The notes beneath the pieces were generated by a model. That model did no database searches, was not told where the DNA came from, and worked only from the letters and a program-made list of their open reading frames with translations. Below are positions 1-4,602 of a DNA stretch of 7,672 bases, one piece after another. Source of the DNA: Candidatus Rokuibacteriota bacterium. Its GTDB lineage: Bacteria; Methylomirabilota; Methylomirabilia; Rokubacteriales; JACPHL01. The stretch lies in assembly GCA_016188625.1 (NCBI GenBank), contig JACPHL010000308.1:1-7672 (forward strand). The letters are read 5' to 3'. Positions within the stretch are counted from its first letter, which is position 1, and each line of letters starts with the position of its first letter. The position numbers were made by a program, and so were the translations under genes.

Positions 1-305
1 GACTCCGCCCGGCGCCACCCCGCCACGCGGCAGGATGGAGTCTCCATCACAGGATGGAGAAATGGGGCCCACCTCCCTTCGATCCCGAATCGATGGCCCT
101 AGCATTGGTCAAGACCTCCAGCTCGCGATGGTCACCTGTCAACACTCCACGTAGCAATCCAGGTGCCAATCACTACAACAATAAAAACAGCTAGTTATGA
201 ACTACTGGAGAACTTGTCAGGGTGTAGTGATAAGAATCTGACCAGGGGATAGTGCACAGTCCGGGCCGTTGCGGCGCGGGGGCGCCTGGCCTATGCTGGG
301 CTCGG
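1..305. other. Gene-free, lower-GC leader upstream of the aldo/keto reductase
   Basis: I see no convincing gene here, and the base composition is clearly less GC-rich than the rest of the window, especially at about 140-240. Visible structure: a 10-base direct repeat CAGGATGGAG at 31-40 and 50-59; an inverted repeat GATGGAG-T-CTCCATC at 34-48; TAGTT-ATG-AACTA at 192-204; and ATCACTAC at 169-176 facing GTAGTGAT at 224-231. These could be operator sites for the downstream gene. No clear -35/-10 pair with correct spacing was found; the TTGTCA at 214-219 has no good partner. The stretch probably contains the promoter of the + strand pair, but I cannot point to it. Confidence 0.4.
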
Positions 306-1268
306 ATGCGCTACCGCCAGCTCGGCCGGACGGGCGAGACCGTCTCGGAGATCGGCTTCGGGGCTTGGGGGATCGGCAAGGGGGCCTGGGGCCCGGCCGA
401 CGACGGACTCTCCATCCGCGCCCTCTGCCGCGCCTTCGAGCTGGGGTTCACCTTCATCGACACCGCCCTCGGCTACGGCGACGGCGAGAGCGAGCGGCTG
501 ATCGCCCGGGCCTTCCGCGAGTACCGCGAGCGCTGCCTTGTGGCGACCAAGGTCCCGCGCAAGGCCGGCGACTGGCCGCCCAAGCCCGGGACCCCGGCGC
601 GGGTCGCCTTCCCGCCCGAGTGGATCGTCGAGTGCACGGAGCGGAGCCTCCGGAACCTCCGGGCCGACGTCATCGACCTCCAGCAGCTCCACCTCTGGAC
701 CGACGAGTGGCTCCAGGATCCGGGCTGGCAGGACGCCGTCGCCAGGCTCCGCGACCAGGGGAAGATCCGCCGCTTCGGGGTCTCGGTCATCGACCATCGC
801 CCGGAGACCGCCCTCGAGCTGGTCCGCTCCGGGCTCGCCGACACCGTGCAGGTCATCTACAACATCTTCGACCAGTCGCCCGCCGCGGAGCTCCTCCCCC
901 TCTGCCAGGCCCGGGGGGTCGGGGTGATCGCGCGCGTCCCCTTCGACGAGGGGAGCCTGGCCGGCCGGCTCACCCCGGAGACCGTCTTCCACGACTTCCG
1001 CCGCGACTACTTCCGGGGGGAGCGGCTCCGGGAGACCTGCGAGCGGGTCGAGCGGCTCCGGTTCCTGGTCCGGGACGAGATCGGGACCTTGGCCCAGGCC
1101 GCCCTCAAGTTCTGCCTCTCCCACCCCGCGGTCTCCACGGTCATCCCGGGGATGCGGCGGCCCGAGCACGTCGAGGAGAACTGCGCGGCCTCGGACGGGA
1201 TCCCGCTCCGTCCCGACGAGCTCGAGGCCCTCAAGGCCCACGCCTGGCCGCGGAACTTCTACCTCTGA
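306..1268 (+). CDS. Aldo/keto reductase family oxidoreductase
   Basis: This is a cytosolic NAD(P)H-dependent oxidoreductase of the aldo/keto reductase superfamily, a TIM barrel of about 320 residues, which is the usual length. The opening MRYRQLGRTG followed by VSEIGFGAWG is the classic start of the bacterial AKR branch, so the ATG at 306 is preferred over an in-frame ATG at 252, which would add 18 residues of unrelated sequence. The catalytic tetrad can be placed: Asp52 in FIDTALGYG, Tyr57, Lys82 in LVATKVP, and His129 in QQLHLW. The C-terminal cofactor-binding segment is recognisable at about 265-295 (ALKFCLSHPAVSTVIPG, then RRPEHVEEN). The stop lies 4 bp before the next gene on the same strand, so the two are probably cotranscribed. 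The substrate cannot be told; many members act on aldehydes or sugar-derived ketones. The Shine-Dalgarno is weak. Confidence 0.93.
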   Translation: MRYRQLGRTGETVSEIGFGAWGIGKGAWGPADDGLSIRALCRAFELGFTFIDTALGYGDGESERLIARAFREYRERCLVATKVPRKAGDWPPKPGTPARVAFPPEWIVECTERSLRNLRADVIDLQQLHLWTDEWLQDPGWQDAVARLRDQGKIRRFGVSVIDHRPETALELVRSGLADTVQVIYNIFDQSPAAELLPLCQARGVGVIARVPFDEGSLAGRLTPETVFHDFRRDYFRGERLRETCERVERLRFLVRDEIGTLAQAALKFCLSHPAVSTVIPGMRRPEHVEENCAASDGIPLRPDELEALKAHAWPRNFYL

Positions 1269-1272
1269 GCCG

Positions 1273-2310
1273 ATGAGCGCTGCCCGAGACCCGACCATCG
1301 ACGTGCTGCGGGGCCTGGCCATCTTCACGATGGTCGGCGCCAACCTGGCAGGCCCCGTCCTGGCGGGGCCGCACCCGTTCTGGGTGCGGTACTACGGGTC
1401 GTTCGCGGCGCCCCTGTTCATCCTGCTCGCCGGGATGATGGTGGCGCTCTCGGGGACGACGAAGGGCTACGGGCCCGGGTACTTCGCGCGGCGGGGGGCG
1501 CTGATCCTGGGGGCTGGCGTGCTCGTGGACGTGGTGATCTGGAAGATCTACCCCTTCACCGGCATGGACGTCCTCTACCTCATCGGGCTCTCCCTGCCCG
1601 TGGCCGCGCTCCTCCGCGGCGTGAACCCCCTGTCCCGATGGGTCATCGCGCTGACCCTCTTCCTGGTGACGCCCGCCTTCCAGAATCTCCTCGGCTACAC
1701 GGACTACCCCTCCGAGGTCCACCTCTGGGGCGAGCCCGTGGCCGTGGTCGCCAACCAGACGACCGTCCTCACCCACGGGGTCGTGGACGGCTGGTTCCCG
1801 ATCTTCCCCTGGCTCGGGTTCGCCCTGGTCGGCGTGGCCCTGGCCGCCCTGCGGTGGCGACCGAGATCCCGGACGACCTTCGGCACGCGCCCGGTCCTCC
1901 TGGTCGGCCTCGGCCTCTGGGCCCTCGGGAGCCTCCTCTGGTGGCTCTATCCGGGGAGGCTGCTGACGCGGGAGGGGTTCAGCGAGCTCTTCTACCCGCC
2001 CACGGTCGGGTACGTCATGAGCGCCCTCGGACTGATCCTGCTGCTCTTCGCGGTCGTGGACTGGAAACCGCTGGCGCTCTACGGGCCGCTCCGGGCCCTG
2101 GGCGAATCGGCGCTTTTCCTCTACATCCTCCACCTCGCCCTGATCGAGTACCTCATCGCGCCCCGCTGGGCGGGGCAGCCCCTCGGGGCGTTCGGGGGGA
2201 TCTATCTCGCGCTGCTGGCGTTCCTGATCGCCATCGCCTACGGCCTGAGGGCGCTCAAGGCGCGCTGGACGGCCCGCCCCTTCCTGCTGCGGGTCCTGCT
2301 GGGCGGGTAG
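1273..2310 (+). CDS. Polytopic membrane protein, HGSNAT/DUF1624-like acyltransferase family
   Basis: This is a 345-residue inner-membrane protein with about nine to ten hydrophobic segments. The N-terminal signature TIDVLRGLAIFTMVGAN (residues 8-24) is typical of the DUF1624/heparan-alpha-glucosaminide N-acetyltransferase group and the related acyltransferase-3/OpgC membrane proteins. It is followed by a family-typical PLFILLAGMM (48-57). A mid-protein GWFPIFPWLGFALVG (173-187) matches the conserved 'PxxPWxG' loop and helix of DUF1624. The C-terminal ALGESALFLYILHLALIEYL (275-294) carries the usual late His. Such proteins are thought to move acetyl or acyl groups across a membrane onto sugars or polymers, but the bacterial substrates are mostly unknown. 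The start at 1273 is 4 bp after the AKR stop, with no strong ribosome site, which suggests translational coupling. The gene ends convergently 3 bp from the - strand gene at 2314. Confidence 0.82.
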   Translation: MSAARDPTIDVLRGLAIFTMVGANLAGPVLAGPHPFWVRYYGSFAAPLFILLAGMMVALSGTTKGYGPGYFARRGALILGAGVLVDVVIWKIYPFTGMDVLYLIGLSLPVAALLRGVNPLSRWVIALTLFLVTPAFQNLLGYTDYPSEVHLWGEPVAVVANQTTVLTHGVVDGWFPIFPWLGFALVGVALAALRWRPRSRTTFGTRPVLLVGLGLWALGSLLWWLYPGRLLTREGFSELFYPPTVGYVMSALGLILLLFAVVDWKPLALYGPLRALGESALFLYILHLALIEYLIAPRWAGQPLGAFGGIYLALLAFLIAIAYGLRALKARWTARPFLLRVLLGG

Positions 2311-2313
2311 CCC

Positions 2314-3111
2314 TCAGCCCGAGCCCGCCCGCCACTCGACGGCGCCGAGCTCCGTCAGCCTGGCGACGAGCTCGCGGGCCTGGGCCTCGCCGAGCCCCGC
2401 CGTTGCGGCCGCCTCCACGACCGAGCGCTGGCCGTCGAGCGCCTCGATCAGGCGCGCGACCGGCGCCGAGCAGCGGAGGGAGGTGACCCGGCCATACGGG
2501 GAGAGGGCCAGGAGGTAGCGGGTCGGCTCCCGGGGCGGCTCGGGCGGCTCGCCGGCGCCGGCCCGGAGCGCCGCGATCAGCGGGATCAGGTTCCACTCCA
2601 GATCGAGCAGCCGCGCGTGGGGCGAGCGGACCGGCAGCCCATCCCGAGGCGTCGCGGGGGCGCGCCAGCCGCGCGGGCCGGCCTCGACCCGGAACATCGC
2701 CCCCTCGTAGGCGACGAGGGCGGACCCGAAGGGACGGTCGGCGAGGGCGCCGAGCAGCTCGGCCTCGACCAGCCGGGCGACGGCTTCCGCGGTGGCCGGG
2801 GAGCCGAGGACGGCCTCGTCGAGGAGCGCGCGGAGCTCCACGGAGTCGAGGACCCCGAGGGGGTCGCGCCCGGCCGCCAGCGCCAGGGCCCGGCCGTAGC
2901 GGAAGAGGCGCACGATCCGCTCGCGGTAGAAGTGGCGGGCGAAGAAGCGCGCCAGCCGCCGGAGGCGCTCGGGGTCGGCGCGCCTCAAGCTCCCGGCCTC
3001 CTCGCCCCCGAGCGCCTCGGCCACGGCCGGGTCGCCGTCCCGGAGCCGCCGGCGGAGCCCGGCGTCGGTCAGGACCCGGAGGAGCGCATCGTGGAGGCTC
3101 CGGCCGGTCAT
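2314..3111 (-). CDS. MNIO-partner-like protein with PqqD/RRE-like C-terminal domain
   Basis: I do not recognise a named family over the full 265 residues. The N-terminal part (about 1-85) is Arg/Leu-rich and predicted helical (LHDALLRVLTDAGLRRRLRD, then DPERLRRLARFFARHFY). It is reminiscent of helical leader-like or partner domains found next to DUF692 enzymes. The C-terminal about 65 residues (YLLALSPYGRVTSLRCSAPV, then ALDGQRSVVEAAATA and ELVARLTELGAVEW) look like a PqqD-type winged helix: a beta hairpin, then a 'dG.rsv.ea' helix, then a helix ending 'L...gav'. That is the fold used to bind RiPP leader peptides. Sitting downstream of the DUF692 gene on the same strand, it is the natural candidate for the partner/recognition subunit that docks the precursor. 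ATG at 3111 is used; an in-frame GTG at 3117 would add two residues. A 381-bp spacer separates it from the DUF692 gene. A transcription regulator with a winged helix is an alternative. Confidence 0.6.
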   Translation of the reverse strand: MTGRSLHDALLRVLTDAGLRRRLRDGDPAVAEALGGEEAGSLRRADPERLRRLARFFARHFYRERIVRLFRYGRALALAAGRDPLGVLDSVELRALLDEAVLGSPATAEAVARLVEAELLGALADRPFGSALVAYEGAMFRVEAGPRGWRAPATPRDGLPVRSPHARLLDLEWNLIPLIAALRAGAGEPPEPPREPTRYLLALSPYGRVTSLRCSAPVARLIEALDGQRSVVEAAATAGLGEAQARELVARLTELGAVEWRAGSG

Positions 3112-3121
3112 ACTCACTCGG

Positions 3122-3140
3122 AGGGGGGCTTTGCCCCCCT
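3122..3140. repeat. Perfect hairpin, 8-bp stem, TTT loop
   Basis: AGGGGGGC - TTT - GCCCCCCT, immediately upstream of the - strand partner gene, whose ATG is at 3111. There is no U-tract on either strand, so it is not a typical terminator. It could form in the 5' leader of the partner message. Confidence 0.6.
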
Positions 3141-3162
3141 TCCGATACCTCCCCCCAGGATG

Positions 3163-3181
3163 GCGGCGGCAAAGCCGCCGC
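3163..3181. repeat. Perfect hairpin, 8-bp stem, AAA loop
   Basis: GCGGCGGC - AAA - GCCGCCGC. This is the second of two similar hairpins 22 bp apart. They share the same design (8-bp GC stem, three-base A or T loop), which suggests the two are parts of one repeated element. Confidence 0.6.
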
Positions 3182-3492
3182 TCGAAGCGGACCGGTCAGA
3201 GCGTTGCGCCAAGATCACCGCGCCAGACCCTTACGGCGGCCGGGTACCCGCGCGGGAGGCGTCGGCCCCGAGCGGAACGTTAAGCGGAGCGGCGCGGGTG
3301 CCCGCCGTGAGTGAGCCGGGTGGGGAAGACGGATCACGGGCTCGGAACGAAGGAGGAGGGGCCCCGGCCGGCGAGCCACAGGCGGGCGCGCCGCGGAGCG
3401 TGTGGAGCGAGGGGCCGAGGCCTCCCCGCGGGGCTGTCGAGGCTGAGCGAGCGGGGCGCCCCGGCCGCGAGCCCACCCGAGTACGATGCCGG

Positions 3493-4299
3493 TCATGCGG
3501 GGATCCCGAAGGTGTCGCGGATCGCCCGGACGCCGGCGACCAGGGCCTCGGCGGTCAGCCCGCTCGAGAAGGCGTCGAAGGTCACCGCCCGGAGCCCGGG
3601 CGCGCGCTCAGCGGCGAAGACCGCCAGATCGAGGATCTCCCGCCCCGGCACGGCGGCGCCGATCCAGGGCCCGCCCAGCTCGGGGTCGTCCTCGACCCCG
3701 GCGACGTGAAGCTCCACGATCCGCTCGAGCGGCAGGGCCGCCAGGAACTCCCGGACCGGAACCCCCGCGTAGCGCGCCGAGAGCCAGGCGTGCGCCACGT
3801 CGAGGAGCATCCCGCACCCGCTCTCGGCGTAGAAGCGCTCGACGAAGGCGGCCTCGCCAAGCTGCGGGAGGTCCAGGTGGAGGTAGGTCGGGATCGGCTC
3901 GAGGACGAGCGGGACCCCGAGGGCCGCCTGGAGGGCGCGGGCGTTGGCGACGTAGTCCCGGAGCAGGTCCTCGGTGTAGAGCGGCGGGAAGACGTAGTCC
4001 ACGAAGCGGGCGCCGTCGGTGGTGTGGACCCGCTGGAGGTGCTCGGCGGCCCAAGGGGAGCGGTAGAGGGCCAGGAGCGCGCGGGCGCGCGCCAGGGCCG
4101 CGTCAGAGAGCGGCTCGCTGAGCTGGCCGAGGAAGTCGTGGAGGAGGAGGGTGAAGCGCTCCCGGATCGCCGGGAAGTGGGGGTCGTCGGCCGCGGGCGG
4201 GTCGGCCATGGCCAGGTGCTCGATCAGGCCGTGGGCCTCGAGCGTCGCCCGGCCCAGGTGGGGGTTGTAGAAGGCCCCGATGGAGAGCCGCCCGGTCAC
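3493..4299 (-). CDS. DUF692/MNIO-family TIM-barrel enzyme (divergent metal site)
   Basis: This 268-residue protein matches the DUF692 family, now called multinuclear non-heme iron-dependent oxidative enzymes (MbnB, TglH and relatives), which oxidise residues in RiPP precursors. Family-like stretches in order: YNPHL (11-15); SPWAAEHLQ (81-89) for the 'sEHLaw' region; FPPLYTEDLL (104-113) for the usual 'LPLPYTEEaL'; VPLVLEPIPTYL (129-140) for 'rPlLlENpSsYl'; CGMLLDVAHAW (162-172) for 'cGlLLDvnNvyv'; and IVELHVAG (194-201) for 'eiHLAGH'. Likely ligands kept are His54, His87, Glu134, Asp167, His170 and His198. The later Asp-Thr-His-Gly motif is replaced by Pro-Trp-Ile-Gly (211-214) and the 'EWD' motif by Thr-Phe-Asp (240-242). 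It starts with GTG one base after the stop of the shifted precursor frame, so the two genes look translationally coupled. A role in modifying that peptide is inferred from context. Confidence 0.82.
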   Translation of the reverse strand: MTGRLSIGAFYNPHLGRATLEAHGLIEHLAMADPPAADDPHFPAIRERFTLLLHDFLGQLSEPLSDAALARARALLALYRSPWAAEHLQRVHTTDGARFVDYVFPPLYTEDLLRDYVANARALQAALGVPLVLEPIPTYLHLDLPQLGEAAFVERFYAESGCGMLLDVAHAWLSARYAGVPVREFLAALPLERIVELHVAGVEDDPELGGPWIGAAVPGREILDLAVFAAERAPGLRAVTFDAFSSGLTAEALVAGVRAIRDTFGIPA

Positions 4300-4300
4300 G

Positions 4301-4452
4301 TCAGCCCTGAGGATGCGTCGGCCCCGGACCGCCGTAACGGCCCGGGGCCGGCGCTGGGGATTGTGGTCCTCGACCGAGGGACTCGATCAGTTGTGTCAGG
4401 TCGGGACCACTTCGGCGGAGTCAACCACCTCGAGGATGAGCTCAAGGTCCAT
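4301..4452 (-). CDS. Putative RiPP precursor peptide, split by a one-base frame change
   Basis: This is a small gene too short for routine calling. From ATG 4452 the frame reads MDLELILEVVDSAEVVP, then Thr and TGA (4398-4396). If the ribosome steps back one base at G4402, or if one G has been lost from the genome or assembly there, translation continues DLTQLIESLGRG (12 residues) and 21 more residues rich in Pro/Gly (ending GPTHPQG). It then stops at TGA 4303-4301, one base before the DUF692 GTG start. The joined product would be 50 residues: an acidic, amphipathic helical leader whose hydrophobic spacing continues smoothly across the join, then a Pro/Gly-rich tail with one Tyr and one His and no Cys. 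The second frame has no ATG or GTG of its own (upstream stop TGA at 4423-4421). A perfect AGGAGG (4464-4459) is 6 bases before the ATG. Third-position GC is lower in the tail, which is a caution. Confidence 0.42.
4320..4349 (-). promoter_or_regulatory. Strong GC hairpin just upstream of the DUF692 start
   Basis: GGCCCCGG (4320-4327) pairs with CCGGGGCC (4342-4349). After one A/C mismatch, CCG (4329-4331) pairs with CGG (4338-4340) around a 6-base loop. It lies between the early stop of the peptide frame (4396) and the DUF692 start (4299). Hairpins in this place in RiPP operons often limit expression of enzyme genes relative to precursor. No U-tract follows, so read-through is expected. Confidence 0.45.
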
Positions 4453-4462
4453 TCGCATCCTC
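4432..4462 (-). promoter_or_regulatory. Inverted repeat that could hide the ribosome-binding site
   Basis: In the message, GAGGATG (4462-4456, containing most of the Shine-Dalgarno) is perfectly complementary to CATCCTC (4438-4432, codons 5-7 of the peptide), leaving a 17-base loop that holds the ATG at 4452. Folding would lower initiation at the peptide gene. Whether it is used for control is inference. Confidence 0.4.
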
Positions 4463-4464
4463 CT
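4459..4464 (-). promoter_or_regulatory. Strong Shine-Dalgarno of the small peptide gene
   Basis: The run AAAGGAGG ends 6 bases before ATG 4452, which is optimal spacing, whereas the in-frame ATG at 4458 directly abuts it. This decides the start at 4452. It is the strongest ribosome-binding site in the window, which fits a highly expressed precursor peptide. Confidence 0.7.
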
Positions 4465-4489
4465 TTCCTCGAGCGGTTCCCCACCTTGC

Positions 4490-4519
4490 TATATAGGTCA
4501 AAAGGCCTACGGAGTGCAA
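4490..4519 (-). promoter_or_regulatory. Sigma70-like promoter for the peptide/DUF692 genes
   Basis: On the - strand, TTGCAC (4519-4514) and TATATA (4495-4490) are separated by 18 bases, in an AT-rich island (4465-4580) that stands out from the GC-rich surroundings. Transcription would start near 4483, giving a leader of about 30 bases before ATG 4452. This separates the peptide cassette from the upstream ATP-grasp gene as its own transcription unit, though read-through is possible because no terminator is visible between them. Confidence 0.5.
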
Positions 4520-4524
4520 GCTCT

Positions 4525-4558
4525 TTTCCCATATAGATTTTCCCTCCCCTTTCCCATA
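4525..4558 (-). repeat. Direct repeat TATGGGAAA upstream of the -35 box
   Basis: TATGGGAAA occurs at 4558-4550 and 4533-4525 on the - strand, 25 bases apart. Their centres lie about 46 and 71 bases upstream of the predicted transcription start, which are positions typical of activator sites. They may bind a regulator of the peptide cassette; chance similarity in a purine-rich stretch is possible. Confidence 0.35.
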
Positions 4559-4602
4559 GTTTTCAACGATAAGACTCTTGGTTAGCCATGCCTGGGGCCC
4601 CC

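Larger units (their letters stand above)
3112..3492. other. Palindrome-rich intergenic spacer between DUF692 gene and partner gene
   Basis: This is 381 bp without a convincing gene. A - strand frame opening at 3496 (ATGA overlap with the DUF692 stop) runs to 3215, but it reads as Arg/Pro/Ala-rich low-complexity protein with no domain, so I do not call it. The spacer holds several GC palindromes: a perfect 8-bp stem with a TTT loop (3122-3140), a perfect 8-bp stem with an AAA loop (3163-3181), CCCCGCGGGG (3424-3433) and GGGGCGCCCC (3453-3462). None is followed by a T-run on either strand, so none is a canonical terminator. The layout looks like a repeated intergenic (REP-like) element inserted inside an operon, or a processing/attenuation region. 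Confidence 0.5.

Noticed and set aside
92-193. 33-codon + strand frame from ATG 92, and a hydrophobic - strand stretch at about 133-190
   Set aside because: Both are short, lack a ribosome site or proper start, and have no family resemblance. The hydrophobic run is probably due to T-rich DNA.
1231-2133. - strand open frame of 300 codons
   Set aside because: It is antisense to the membrane protein and is Glu/Arg/Gly/Pro-rich without structure.
3122-3181. Rho-independent terminators at the twin hairpins
   Set aside because: The stems are perfect, but there is no T-run on either strand after them.
3215-3496. - strand frame of 93 codons overlapping the DUF692 stop by ATGA
   Set aside because: The overlap is attractive, but the product is Arg/Pro/Ala low-complexity with no ribosome site or domain. 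The spacer looks structural rather than coding.
4296-4532. - strand frame of 78 codons across the peptide gene
   Set aside because: It is in a different frame from the peptide, runs through the promoter region, and has no ribosome site. The peptide frame with AGGAGG is a better explanation.
2617-4536. Long + strand open frame of 639 codons
   Set aside because: It lies antisense to the partner and DUF692 genes and has low-complexity Gly/Pro/Arg/Glu composition with no domain. Such frames arise in GC-rich DNA where the opposite strand codes.
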